A DNA stretch of 64,000 nucleotides from Mucilaginibacter agri (lineage in GTDB: Bacteria > Bacteroidota > Bacteroidia > Sphingobacteriales > Sphingobacteriaceae): assembly GCF_009928685.1 (NCBI RefSeq), contig NZ_WWEO01000043.1, forward strand, positions 434,001-498,000, in the 5' to 3' direction. Both the position numbers and the translations under genes were made by a program. This document shows positions 1 through 7,805 of the stretch, in pieces. Below the pieces are notes generated by a model. That model saw only the letters and a list, made by a program, of their open reading frames with translations, was not told the origin of the DNA and made no database searches. Position 1 is the first letter of the stretch. Each line of letters begins with the position of its first letter.

Positions 1-329
1 CACGTTCAGGTACATCAACTAAAGTTGGTTTTGAAGGTGGTCAGATGCCATTACAACGCCGTGTGCCTAAGGTGGGCTTTAAAAACCCTAACCGCGTAGA
101 TTACGTAAGCGTTAACCTTGATGCTTTACAACAATTAGCAGATAAACATGCTGTAAATGTTATTAATTTCGATACATTTAGAGAGCACGGTTTAGCTTCT
201 AAAAATGACCTGATCAAAGTTTTAGGTCGTGGCGAACTGAAAGCAAAGCTTGATGTAACAGCTCATGCGTTTTCAGCTACAGCTCAAAAAGCTATTGAAG
301 CAGCCGGTGGTTCCATCGTTAAGTTATAA
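1..329 (+). CDS. rplO: 50S ribosomal protein L15 (5' truncated by window edge)
   Basis: C-terminal part of L15, a late-assembling protein of the large ribosomal subunit. The frame is open from base 3 to a TAA at 327-329. The peptide reads through RSGTSTKVGFEGGQMPLQRR, the typical L15 segment, so the first ATG inside the frame (45) is internal and the true start lies upstream of the window. The last ~75 residues match the usual L15 C-terminal domain. secY starts 6 nt after the stop, as in most spc operons. Confidence 0.97.
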   Translation, partial: RSGTSTKVGFEGGQMPLQRRVPKVGFKNPNRVDYVSVNLDALQQLADKHAVNVINFDTFREHGLASKNDLIKVLGRGELKAKLDVTAHAFSATAQKAIEAAGGSIVKL

Positions 330-335
330 TTTTCA

Positions 336-1691
336 ATGAAAAGATTTTTCACCACATTATCAAACATCTGGAAAATCGAAGATTTAAGAGTGCGTATTAT
401 TAACACACTCTTATTTCTTTTAATATACCGGGTAGGATCATTTATTGTACTGCCTGGCGTTGATCCGGCTTCTTTAAACTCTTCGCGTGCTAAAGAAGGC
501 TTGTTAGGCTTATTAAATATGTTTGCAGGGGGCTCATTCTCTCGTGCATCCATTTTTGCTTTAGGGGTAATGCCTTACATTTCTGCATCTATCGTGGTGC
601 AGTTATTGGGTATTGCTGTGCCTTATTTTACCAAGTTGCAAAAAGAGGGCGAAAGTGGCCGCAACAAATTAAACCAGTGGACCCGCTACCTAACCATCGC
701 TATTACTGCTGCGCAAGCTATCGGTTACATCCGTACCCAGATTGCTCCAGAAGCTATTAGCCCGGTGTTAGGTGCAACTATGTTCAATATCATTTCGGTA
801 TTCGTATTAACTGCAGGTACATTATTTGTAATGTGGTTAGGTGAGAAAATCACTGATAAAGGTATCGGTAACGGTATATCATTAATTATCATGGTGGGTA
901 TTATTGCTCAGCTTCCTTCGGCTATCGTAACCGAATTTAGCTCAAGGGTAACTGATACCAACAGTGGTGGTTTATTGATCTTCATTGTAGAGATCGTAGC
1001 GCTTATTGCTGTAGTAATGTTTACTATCCTTGTTGTACAAGGTACCCGTAAAATTGCTGTGCAGTATGCAAAACGTATTGTTGGTAACAAACAATATGGT
1101 GGTGTGCGCCAGTACATCCCGTTAAAGGTTAACGCTGCCGGTGTAATGCCGATCATTTTTGCGCAAGCTTTAATGTTTATCCCAACTACAATTGCTTCGT
1201 TTTTCCCTAAAATGGCATCAAGCACAGTGCTGATCCTGTTATCAAACTATACCTCATGGTTACACAACCTAGTATTTGCGATCCTGATCATCCTGTTCAC
1301 TTACTTCTATACAGCTATCACTGTAAATCCGAAACAAATGTCGGATGATATGAAGAAGAACGGCGGCTTTATACCAGGTGTTAAACCAGGCGATGCTACA
1401 GTTAGCTTTATTGATGATGTGATCTCTAAGATCACTTTACCGGGATCTATCTTTTTAGCGATGATCGCTATTATACCTGCTCTTGCTAACCTGGCACACA
1501 TTAACAGCCAGTTTGCAAGGTTCTTCGGTGGTACATCACTGATCATCCTTGTAGGTGTAGTATTGGATACATTACAACAAATTGAAAGTCACTTGCTGAT
1601 GCGCCACTATGACGGTTTGATGAAAACCGGTAGAATTAAGGGCCGCACTGCAATACCTACTGCCGCTGGCACTACGCCTCCGGCTATCTAG
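336..1691 (+). CDS. secY: Protein translocase subunit SecY
   Basis: Channel-forming subunit of the SecYEG translocon in the inner membrane. It passes unfolded preproteins to the periplasm and inserts membrane proteins. The 451 residues show about ten hydrophobic helices starting near residue 20, and a conserved cytoplasmic loop with GEKITDKGIGNGIS near residue 170. The C-terminal loops include a GFIPGVKPG segment near residue 345. Length and position between rplO and map are standard for the spc operon. It follows rplO by 6 nt and shares its transcript. Confidence 0.98.
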   Translation: MKRFFTTLSNIWKIEDLRVRIINTLLFLLIYRVGSFIVLPGVDPASLNSSRAKEGLLGLLNMFAGGSFSRASIFALGVMPYISASIVVQLLGIAVPYFTKLQKEGESGRNKLNQWTRYLTIAITAAQAIGYIRTQIAPEAISPVLGATMFNIISVFVLTAGTLFVMWLGEKITDKGIGNGISLIIMVGIIAQLPSAIVTEFSSRVTDTNSGGLLIFIVEIVALIAVVMFTILVVQGTRKIAVQYAKRIVGNKQYGGVRQYIPLKVNAAGVMPIIFAQALMFIPTTIASFFPKMASSTVLILLSNYTSWLHNLVFAILIILFTYFYTAITVNPKQMSDDMKKNGGFIPGVKPGDATVSFIDDVISKITLPGSIFLAMIAIIPALANLAHINSQFARFFGGTSLIILVGVVLDTLQQIESHLLMRHYDGLMKTGRIKGRTAIPTAAGTTPPAI

Positions 1692-1707
1692 TACTGAAAT
1701 ATTTAAC

Positions 1708-2493
1708 ATGGCAAAGATCCATTATAAGACTATCGAAGAGATAGAGCTCATAAGAGAAAGTTCTTTACTTGTTTCAAAAACACTTGGAGAGGTAGCTAAG
1801 GTTATCGCTCCAGGTGTTAAAACTATAGCTTTAAACAAGCTTGCCGAAGAGTTTATCCGCGACAATGGCGGTGTCCCTGCTTTCCTTAATTATCATGGCT
1901 TCCCTTATTCGTTGTGCATTTCGCCTAACGACCAGGTTGTGCATGGTTTTCCAGGCCAGCAGGAATTAAAGGAAGGCGACCTGATCTCTGTAGATTGTGG
2001 TGTTATCCTTAATAAATACTACGGCGACTCTGCTTATACTTTTGCCATTGGCGAGGTTAGTGAAGAGGCTAAGAAATTAATGCGTGTTACGCAGGAGTGT
2101 TTAGTGCTTGGTGTACAAAAGGCCGTTGCCGGCATGCGTACAGGTGATATTGGCTATGCTGTGCAAGAGCATGCTGAAAAGCATGGTTTTGGTGTAGTTA
2201 AAGAATTGGTAGGCCACGGTGTGGGCCTTGCGTTGCACGAGAAACCCGAAGTACCTAACTATGGTAAACGCGGTGCCGGTACCAAACTGGAAGAAGGAAT
2301 GGTAATTGCAATAGAACCAATGATTAACGCTGGTAAAGCCAATGTGAAGTTTTGGAATGACGGGTGGACGGTATCTACCAGCGATGGCAAACCATCAGCG
2401 CATTATGAGCACACGGTAGCCGTTAAAAAGGGCCAGCCGGATATCCTTTCTACATTTTCATATATAAATGAAATTTTAGAAAGAAAAAAATAA
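1708..2493 (+). CDS. map: Type I methionine aminopeptidase
   Basis: Cytoplasmic dinuclear metallopeptidase that removes the initiator Met from nascent proteins. All five metal ligands of the pita-bread fold are visible: Asp96, Asp107, His170, Glu203 and Glu234, with the substrate-contacting His79 in VVHGFPG. Length 261 aa is normal for a type I enzyme without the N-terminal extension. It starts 16 nt after secY and belongs to the same operon. An AT-rich spacer with a promoter box follows before infA. Confidence 0.97.
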   Translation: MAKIHYKTIEEIELIRESSLLVSKTLGEVAKVIAPGVKTIALNKLAEEFIRDNGGVPAFLNYHGFPYSLCISPNDQVVHGFPGQQELKEGDLISVDCGVILNKYYGDSAYTFAIGEVSEEAKKLMRVTQECLVLGVQKAVAGMRTGDIGYAVQEHAEKHGFGVVKELVGHGVGLALHEKPEVPNYGKRGAGTKLEEGMVIAIEPMINAGKANVKFWNDGWTVSTSDGKPSAHYEHTVAVKKGQPDILSTFSYINEILERKK

Positions 2494-2511
2494 TATATCA
2501 AATATTTTTTT

Positions 2512-2519
2512 TAATTTTG
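2512..2519 (+). promoter_or_regulatory. Bacteroidota -7 box (TAATTTTG) before infA
   Basis: Exact match to TAnnTTTG, 44 nt before infA, in a 70-nt AT-rich spacer after map. No clear TTTG -33 box is at the ideal distance. It suggests a second promoter feeding infA-rplQ independently of the upstream operon. Inference from motif only. Confidence 0.45.
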
Positions 2520-2563
2520 CATCCCGCTTTAGGGGTGGATAAATAAGTAATTATCAATAAAAT

Positions 2564-2782
2564 ATGGCCAAACAATCTTCGATTGAGCAAGACGGAACAA
2601 TAAGGGAAGCATTGTCGAACGCAATGTTTAGAGTTGAACTGGAAAACGGCCACGAGATAATTGCGCATATATCAGGAAAGATGCGTATGCACTACATTAA
2701 AATTTTGCCTGGCGACAGAGTGAAATTGGAAATGAGCCCATACGATTTGAGTAAAGGAAGAATAACCTACAGATATAAATAA
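2564..2782 (+). CDS. infA: Translation initiation factor IF-1
   Basis: Small S1/OB-fold factor that occupies the 30S A site during initiation. The 72 residues begin [13 protein letters not shown] and contain the conserved segments [28 protein letters not shown] and KGRITYRYK. Length is exactly that of the family. It lies between map and rpmJ, the usual order in this phylum. It has its own upstream -7 box. Confidence 0.98.
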   Translation: MAKQSSIEQDGTIREALSNAMFRVELENGHEIIAHISGKMRMHYIKILPGDRVKLEMSPYDLSKGRITYRYK

Positions 2783-2791
2783 TTAACAGAG

Positions 2792-2908
2792 ATGAAAGTT
2801 AGAGCATCGATCAAAAAGCGTAGTGCTGATTGCAAAATCATCCGTCGTAATGGGAAACTTTATGTTATCAACAAAAAGAATCCTAAGTACAAACAACGTC
2901 AGGGATAA
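2792..2908 (+). CDS. rpmJ: 50S ribosomal protein L36, zinc-free (C-minus) form
   Basis: A 38-residue ORF starting [15 protein letters not shown] and ending [10 protein letters not shown] is a full-length L36. The zinc-binding form has a CxxC plus a third Cys and a His; here the first Cys is Ser (SADC) and the late His is Tyr (PKYKQ). This is therefore the zinc-independent type, which is common in Bacteroidota. It starts 9 nt after infA and is cotranscribed. The frame was read directly from the sequence. Confidence 0.95.
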   Translation: MKVRASIKKRSADCKIIRRNGKLYVINKKNPKYKQRQG

Positions 2909-2918
2909 CAAGAACTTT

Positions 2919-2957
2919 GTAATGGCCGTACAACGGTAGCCGCCGTTCGGACGTTAC
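2919..2957 (+). promoter_or_regulatory. Hairpin leader before rpsM
   Basis: In the 69-nt rpmJ-rpsM spacer, AACGG (2932-2936) pairs with CCGTT (2943-2947). CCG/CGG stacks below it with a 3-nt bulge, and GTAA/TTAC closes the base. The hairpin is followed by TACTTTAAAAACA, a 13-mer that recurs exactly before rpsD. Possible ribosomal-protein autoregulation site; function is inferred. Confidence 0.4.
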
Positions 2958-2977
2958 TTTAAAAACAAATTACAAAT

Positions 2978-3355
2978 ATGGCAAGGATATCAGGTATTGA
3001 TTTACCAAGAAATAAGAGAGGCGAGATCGGACTAACGTACATTTACGGTATTGGTCGTACAACCGCACAAAGCATTTTGAACCAAGCTGGCATCAGTTAT
3101 GATGTTAAAGTTCAAGATTGGACCGATGAGCAATTAGCTGCCATTCGTGGTATCATCAATGATCAGATTAAAGTAGAAGGTGCATTACGCTCTGAAGTGC
3201 AACTGAACATCAAACGTTTAATGGATATCGGTTGTTACCGTGGTACCCGTCACCGTAAAGGTTTACCTCTGCGTGGTCAGCGTACTAAAAACAACTCTCG
3301 TACCCGTAAAGGTAAACGTAAGACAGTTGCTAACAAGAAAAAAGCTACTAAATAA
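2978..3355 (+). CDS. rpsM: 30S ribosomal protein S13
   Basis: Head protein of the small subunit that contacts the P-site tRNA and bridges to 23S rRNA and L5. The 125 residues start [14 protein letters not shown] and contain the helix-hairpin [14 protein letters not shown]. They end in the basic [18 protein letters not shown] region and a Lys-rich tail. Standard length. It heads the alpha-operon block (S13-S11-S4-alpha-L17). Confidence 0.98.
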   Translation: MARISGIDLPRNKRGEIGLTYIYGIGRTTAQSILNQAGISYDVKVQDWTDEQLAAIRGIINDQIKVEGALRSEVQLNIKRLMDIGCYRGTRHRKGLPLRGQRTKNNSRTRKGKRKTVANKKKATK

Positions 3356-3357
3356 TA

Positions 3358-3508
3358 ATAGATAGATATGAGATGCGGGATCTTAGATATGGAAAATATC
3401 TTTCGAGCATCTTAAATCTGGAATAACTAAAGATAAAAATCAGTTATGAGTGCCGGGTCGGAGTAATTTATCTCACATCTCAAGTCTCATATCTAAAATC
3501 TAAAAGAT
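3358..3508. repeat. Imperfect palindromic repeat inserted between rpsM and rpsK
   Basis: The spacer opens with GATAGATATGAGATG and closes with CATCTCAAGTCTCATATCT, reverse-complementary words built from AGAT(A/T)TGAGAT. The middle is unrelated filler. The same word family fills the spacers after rpsD and rpoA, so this is a dispersed element and not ribosomal leader sequence. No ORF or promoter box was seen. Confidence 0.7.
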
Positions 3509-3509
3509 A

Positions 3510-3899
3510 ATGGCTAAAGCTAAAAAAGTAACCAAAAAACGTATCGTTATTGTTGAACCTGTAGGTCAGGCACACATCAACGCTACTTTTAACAACATCA
3601 TCATCACCCTTACCAACAACACTGGTCAGGCAATTTCATGGTCGTCTGCAGGTAAAATGGGTTTCAAAGGTTCTAAAAAGAACACCCCATATGCTGCTGG
3701 TCAGGCTGCTGGCGATTGCGGTAAAGTTGCTTACGATTTGGGTTTACGTAAAGTAGAAGTTTTTGTAAAAGGCCCGGGTGCAGGTCGTGAGTCGGCTATC
3801 CGTACTTTGCAAACAACTGGTATCGAGGTTACAACCATCAAAGATATCACCCCACTTCCACACAACGGATGTCGTCCAGCAAAACGCAGAAGAGTTTAA
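3510..3899 (+). CDS. rpsK: 30S ribosomal protein S11
   Basis: Platform protein of the small subunit lining the mRNA exit channel with S7. The 129 residues contain the family core [34 protein letters not shown] and [11 protein letters not shown], and end in [13 protein letters not shown]. Length is normal. It is separated from rpsM by a repeat-bearing 154-nt spacer, unusual for a tightly packed operon, but strand and order are the standard ones. Confidence 0.98.
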   Translation: MAKAKKVTKKRIVIVEPVGQAHINATFNNIIITLTNNTGQAISWSSAGKMGFKGSKKNTPYAAGQAAGDCGKVAYDLGLRKVEVFVKGPGAGRESAIRTLQTTGIEVTTIKDITPLPHNGCRPAKRRRV

Positions 3900-3908
3900 T
3901 TAATAAAG

Positions 3909-3953
3909 TTTAAAGCTAAGATTCGGCAGCTACAGGCTGCCTGATACTTTAAA
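3909..3953 (+). promoter_or_regulatory. Two-part hairpin leader before rpsD
   Basis: TTTAAAG (3909-3915) pairs with CTTTAAA (3947-3953) and encloses GGCAGC-tacag-GCTGCC (3925-3941), forming a compact stem in the 63-nt spacer. The last strand lies within TACTTTAAAAACA, shared with the rpsM leader. S4 is a classical autoregulator of the alpha operon in other bacteria, so this could be its target here; that is inference. Confidence 0.4.
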
Positions 3954-3962
3954 AACACAACA

Positions 3963-4571
3963 ATGGCAAGATATACAGGCCCAAAAAGCAAAATCGCACG
4001 TAAATTCCGCGAGCCGATCTTCGGTCCGGATAAAGTGTTAGAAAGAAAAAACTATCCTCCCGGCATGCACGGTGTCTCTAAAAGAAGAGGCAAGCAATCA
4101 GAATACGCAGTGCAGCTGATGGAAAAACAAAAAGTAAAATACACTTATGGTGTATTGGAGCGTCAATTCGAAAGCTTATTTCACCGCGCTTCTGCTCGTG
4201 AAGGTATCACCGGTACTAACTTACTTCAATTATTAGAAGCTCGTTTAGATAACGCCGTTTACCGTTTGGGCATTGCTCCAACCCGTTCTGGCGCACGCCA
4301 ATTGGTTGGTCACAAACACATTACTGTTAACGGTGAGGTTGTAAACATTGCTTCTTATACTTTAAGAGCAGGTGATGTTATCGCAGTACGTGAGAAATCA
4401 AAAACTCTGGAAGCGATCAGCAACTCTGTAGCTGGCAGAAAAATAAACAAATACAGCTGGTTTGAGTGGGATGCAGCTACCTTAACCGGTAAATTGCTTA
4501 ACTACCCTAACCGCGATGAGATTCCTGAGAACATCAAGGAAAACCTGATCGTCGAGTTGTACTCTAAATAA
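3963..4571 (+). CDS. rpsD: 30S ribosomal protein S4
   Basis: 16S rRNA 5'-domain primary binding protein and, in many bacteria, the alpha-operon repressor. The 202 residues start [18 protein letters not shown] and lack the N-terminal Cys cluster, so this is a zinc-free form. The S4 RNA-binding domain is visible as [20 protein letters not shown] and the following [19 protein letters not shown]. Length and C-terminal VELYSK are typical. It is followed by a palindromic repeat before rpoA. Confidence 0.98.
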   Translation: MARYTGPKSKIARKFREPIFGPDKVLERKNYPPGMHGVSKRRGKQSEYAVQLMEKQKVKYTYGVLERQFESLFHRASAREGITGTNLLQLLEARLDNAVYRLGIAPTRSGARQLVGHKHITVNGEVVNIASYTLRAGDVIAVREKSKTLEAISNSVAGRKINKYSWFEWDAATLTGKLLNYPNRDEIPENIKENLIVELYSK

Positions 4572-4576
4572 AAATT

Positions 4577-4665
4577 AGATATTAGATTTGAGATATTAGA
4601 TTTGAGATGGCGGGATTTTATAATTTCTCACATCTCATATCTATTATCTCTTATCTATTATATAT
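4577..4665. repeat. Palindromic repeat between rpsD and rpoA
   Basis: Left arm words TTAGATTTGAGAT (repeated twice) face right arm words TCTCACATCTCATATCT. It is the same family as 3358-3508 and 5697-5836. It lies within the transcribed alpha operon. No coding potential. Confidence 0.7.
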
Positions 4666-4699
4666 ATAAATTAAGTAAACAATAATCAAAAGGATATAA

Positions 4700-5692
4700 A
4701 TGGCAATTTTAGCATTTCAAAAACCAGATAAGGTAATCATGCAGAAGTCAACTGACTTTGATGGTACATTTGAATTTCGTCCGTTAGAGCCAGGTTTCGG
4801 TATTACTATTGGTAATGCTTTACGTCGTATCTTACTTTCTTCATTGGAAGGTTATGCAATCACTTCAGTACGTTTCTCTGGGGTATCGCATGAGTTTTCA
4901 ACCATTAAAGGCGTTGTTGAAGATGTTACCGAAATTATCCTGAACCTTAAACAGGTTCGTTTTAAGAAAACCGGTACTTCTGGTGATTCAGAAAAAATCT
5001 TTGTGATCATCAACGGTCAGGACAGTTTTAAAGCTGGTGACATCACCAAGTTTTCAAACAACTTTACCGTATTAAACCCTGAGCTGGTTATCTGTAACAT
5101 GGACTCATCAGTAACGCTTGAAGTTGAGCTTACTGTAAACAAAGGCCGTGGTTACGTTGCAAGTGAAGAAAATAAAAATCCGGATGCTTTAGTAGGCGTT
5201 ATCGCTATCGATTCTATATACACACCTATCAAGAATGTGAAATATACAATCGAAAACTATCGTGTTGAACAAAAAACTGACTACGAAAAATTAGTTTTGG
5301 ATATTGTTACCGATGGTTCTGTACACCCAGAGCATGCATTAAAAGAAGCTGCTAAGATCTTGATCCAGCACTTCATGCTGTTCTCTGACGAGAACATGAT
5401 GCTTGAGGCACAAGCTAAAGAAGAAACTAAAGAAGTTGATGAAGAAATCCTGCACATGCGCAAGATCCTGAAAACCGAACTGGTTGACTTAGATCTTTCT
5501 GTACGTGCACTGAACTGCCTTAAAGCTGCAGACATCCGCAGCCTGGCTGATCTGGTTTCTTACGACGTTGCTGATATGTTAAAATTCAGAAACTTCGGTA
5601 AAAAATCATTAACTGAAATTCAGGACCTGGTTAAATCAAAAGGTTTATCTTTTGGTATGAACCTGGCAAAATACAAACTGGACGAGGAATAA
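4700..5692 (+). CDS. rpoA: RNA polymerase subunit alpha
   Basis: Alpha subunit that dimerises to nucleate RNA polymerase assembly. The N-terminal domain includes [20 protein letters not shown] (residues ~25-44). The C-terminal domain, from about residue 255, shows the helix-hairpin-helix core [23 protein letters not shown] and [13 protein letters not shown], which contacts UP elements and activators. Length 330 aa is typical. It lies between rpsD and rplQ as in the classical alpha operon, with repeat-filled spacers on both sides. Confidence 0.98.
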   Translation: MAILAFQKPDKVIMQKSTDFDGTFEFRPLEPGFGITIGNALRRILLSSLEGYAITSVRFSGVSHEFSTIKGVVEDVTEIILNLKQVRFKKTGTSGDSEKIFVIINGQDSFKAGDITKFSNNFTVLNPELVICNMDSSVTLEVELTVNKGRGYVASEENKNPDALVGVIAIDSIYTPIKNVKYTIENYRVEQKTDYEKLVLDIVTDGSVHPEHALKEAAKILIQHFMLFSDENMMLEAQAKEETKEVDEEILHMRKILKTELVDLDLSVRALNCLKAADIRSLADLVSYDVADMLKFRNFGKKSLTEIQDLVKSKGLSFGMNLAKYKLDEE

Positions 5693-5696
5693 TCGT

Positions 5697-5836
5697 TTAG
5701 ATAGGAGATTTGAGATGTGAGTATTGAGATAATGCTCGCATCTTAAATTTTATAAAGCAAAACAAACGAGTAAAAGGATCTGCGCAGAGGGAGTTAATCT
5801 CAAATCTCAAATCTAATATCTCACATCTAATAATAA
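5697..5836. repeat. Palindromic repeat between rpoA and rplQ
   Basis: Left arm near 5699-5730 (AGGAGATTTGAGATGTGAGTA) faces a right arm near 5798-5832 (ATCTCAAATCTAATATCTC and CACATCTAATAA). Third copy of the family in this operon. It is responsible for a spurious antisense ORF of 67 codons. Confidence 0.7.
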
Positions 5837-5861
5837 CAAATAAGCGAGCGCATAATTCCGC

Positions 5862-5882
5862 GGGCTTGACTTTAAGTCGCCC
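5862..5882 (+). promoter_or_regulatory. Small hairpin before rplQ
   Basis: GGGC-tt-GACTT-t-AAGTC-GCCC forms a stem with a two-base bulge and a one-base loop. It is followed by the palindrome GCACGTGC (5890-5897) and by ACTTTAAACAAA directly before the L17 start. It resembles the hairpin plus ACTTTAAA arrangement of the rpsM and rpsD leaders. Function unknown. Confidence 0.3.
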
Positions 5883-5912
5883 AACGGTATGCACGTGCAA
5901 ACTTTAAACAAA

Positions 5913-6473
5913 ATGAGACACGGAAAAAAACACAATCACTTAGGCCGCACAGATAGCCACAGAAAAGCTATGCTTGCTAACATGGCCTCATCGCTTATCC
6001 AGCACAAGCGTATCACTACTACTTTAGCTAAAGCAAAAGCTTTACGCGTTTATGTTGAGCCTATCTTAACTAAAGCTAAAAGTGACAACACGCACTCACG
6101 CCGTACAGTATTTAGCTACCTGCAAAGCAAAGATGCAGTTACTGAACTGTTCCGCGACATCGCTGTTAAAATTGCTGACAGACCAGGTGGTTACACCCGT
6201 ATCATCAAAATGGTAAACCGTTTAGGTGACAACGCTGAAATGGCAATGATCGAATTAGTAGATTACAATACCGTTTATGGTAAAGAAGCTGCCGCTCCTG
6301 CTAAGAAAACTACACGTCGTCGTGCTGGTTCTGGCAAAGCTAAAGCTGCTGCTGCCGAAGTAACTCCTGCTGATGATGCAGTAGTTGCAGAAGCTCCTGC
6401 TACTGAAACTGCAGCTCCAGAGGCTCCTGAAGCTCCTGCTGCTAACGAAGAAAATGCAGAAAAAGGTGAGTAA
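5913..6473 (+). CDS. rplQ: 50S ribosomal protein L17 with Ala/Glu-rich tail
   Basis: L17 surrounds the peptide exit tunnel of the large subunit. The start is placed at the ATG giving [20 protein letters not shown], the invariant family N-terminus, and not at the ATG eight codons upstream. Residues 1-~115 are the L17 domain. The last ~70 residues are an Ala/Pro/Glu-rich tail after a basic [14 protein letters not shown] linker, an extension common in Bacteroidota. It is the last gene of the alpha operon, and a terminator follows 21 nt after the stop. Confidence 0.95.
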   Translation: MRHGKKHNHLGRTDSHRKAMLANMASSLIQHKRITTTLAKAKALRVYVEPILTKAKSDNTHSRRTVFSYLQSKDAVTELFRDIAVKIADRPGGYTRIIKMVNRLGDNAEMAMIELVDYNTVYGKEAAAPAKKTTRRRAGSGKAKAAAAEVTPADDAVVAEAPATETAAPEAPEAPAANEENAEKGE

Positions 6474-6493
6474 TTTATAATTACCGATATTTT

Positions 6494-6524
6494 AAAAGGC
6501 CTCCGATTTATCGGGGGCTTTTTT
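6494..6524 (+). terminator. Terminator of the ribosomal operon
   Basis: AAAAGGCCTCCGA pairs imperfectly with TCGGGGGCTTTT over a short TTTA loop and runs into six T. It lies directly downstream of rplQ. Confidence 0.8.
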
Positions 6525-6604
6525 CGTTTACAGATGTCGCGAGCTAACCCACTAATTGTCCTGTATTGCCCCCTTTGGAAAAACCTTGTTGGTTATATTT
6601 GTTT

Positions 6605-7045
6605 ATGATCTCTATAACAGATAAACACGACCGGCAAAATCTAATTAACCGCATTCAGCAACTCAACGAAAACAGCATGCCTTTGTGGGGTAAAATGTCG
6701 GCATATCAAATGCTAAGGCATTGCAGCTTGTGGCACGAAATGGCTTTACGCCAGCGAACCTATAAACAAGCTTTTATCGGTAGACTATTTGGTAAGGTCG
6801 CCTTGAAATCTATGCTGAAAGACGAACCATTAAAACAAAATATGCCAACCGTACCATCGTTCATTGTCAAGGGTGAAGGCGATATATCGTCGGAGAAGCA
6901 AAAGTTGATCTCCTTAATCGACGATCATGCGCAGTGTACTAATAGTGGCTTTATCCATCCATTTTTCGGTAAAATGAGTTTAGAGCAGGGAATAGCAATC
7001 GCTTCCAAACATCTGGATCATCATTTGAAACAGTTTGGGGTGTAG
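6605..7045 (+). CDS. DUF1569 (DinB-like) family protein
   Basis: A 146-residue cytoplasmic protein of the DUF1569 branch of the DinB four-helix superfamily. Conserved family features are MPLWGKMSAYQMLRHC near residue 25 and the C-terminal HLDHHLKQFG, whose histidines match the metal-site positions of DinB folds. Its reaction is unknown. ATG 6605 is preferred over the upstream TTG because homologous similarity begins with the following helix. A TATATTTG box ends 3 nt before this ATG, which would make a leaderless mRNA if it is the promoter. It stands alone between the ribosomal operon and a convergent gene. Confidence 0.75.
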   Translation: MISITDKHDRQNLINRIQQLNENSMPLWGKMSAYQMLRHCSLWHEMALRQRTYKQAFIGRLFGKVALKSMLKDEPLKQNMPTVPSFIVKGEGDISSEKQKLISLIDDHAQCTNSGFIHPFFGKMSLEQGIAIASKHLDHHLKQFGV

Positions 7046-7119
7046 CCTATATTTGGCAGATTGAAAATTAATTGGCCGTTTTATATAGATAATTCTTTGG
7101 TAACAAGAAAATAGGATCA

Positions 7120-7632
7120 TTAGCTAATCCAAATTGGGAGAGGAAGTTTTAGTCTCTCCCATTTTCCTTTGATTATTTGATAGGCTTCCACTGCTCCTGA
7201 TCCGCATAAACTGCCACAATAGTACGCTCTATAAATGAAAACAATTTTTTTATTAGCTGTGAATACAGGTAAAGATATGTGGCTAACGGGAACCCTTGGA
7301 CCATCTGATGTTTTCCAGTCCCGTACACTTAATCCGGCGGTATCAAGTAAATTAATTTTGTGATTTTTCTTTAACTGTTTACCGATAAATTTTATGCTTT
7401 GCTTGCTAAGTTTTAACGAAAGAGTTCCATACTTACCCTGTAAGTCAGTAGTGGCGAATCCATTATCTTCGAGATAATTAAGGGTGTCAGACAACTTTTC
7501 AGGTTTATCATACTTGAGGTACCACTTCAAAAAATCATATTGTTCTTTTTTTGTAGGCAATGATTGACCTAAACCTTCAAATTTAATCAGTGCTGTTAAA
7601 ATTGCTAACAATACAAATACCTTAACCCTCAT
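7120..7632 (-). CDS. Hypothetical secreted protein
   Basis: The 170-residue product was not recognised. The first ~22 residues (MRVKVFVLLAILTALIKFEG) form a signal peptide, so it is probably periplasmic. The mature part is Lys-rich with a C-terminal pair of nearby cysteines in YYCGSLCGSG that could form a disulfide or bind metal. It ends in a short basic/hydrophobic strand. A -7 box lies only 4 nt before the ATG. It is convergent with the DUF1569 gene and divergent from dnaK. Confidence 0.6.
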   Translation of the reverse strand: MRVKVFVLLAILTALIKFEGLGQSLPTKKEQYDFLKWYLKYDKPEKLSDTLNYLEDNGFATTDLQGKYGTLSLKLSKQSIKFIGKQLKKNHKINLLDTAGLSVRDWKTSDGPRVPVSHISLPVFTANKKIVFIYRAYYCGSLCGSGAVEAYQIIKGKWERLKLPLPIWIS

Positions 7633-7636
7633 TTTC

Positions 7637-7644
7637 CAAATCTA
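7637..7644 (-). promoter_or_regulatory. -7 box TAGATTTG, 4 nt before the ATG at 7632
   Basis: Exact TAnnTTTG on the minus strand. The start of transcription would fall at or inside the start codon, implying a leaderless message. Motif-based only. Confidence 0.45.
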
Positions 7645-7805
7645 AAACTTTTCTGTCAACCTGTCACCGTAATCTCATCTTGGCCTGACTAAAGGTTATA
7701 TTTCTGCCATGCTTTAATTATATTTTCTGCCAAAGCCAACTTGGCACATGCATTGATAAATAGGCATAGGAATTGACTTAATTAATAAAAAGAAAAATCA
7801 ATCAT

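Noticed and set aside
5697..5900. 67-codon minus-strand ORF between rpoA and rplQ
   Set aside because: It is a translation of the palindromic repeat inside the ribosomal operon.
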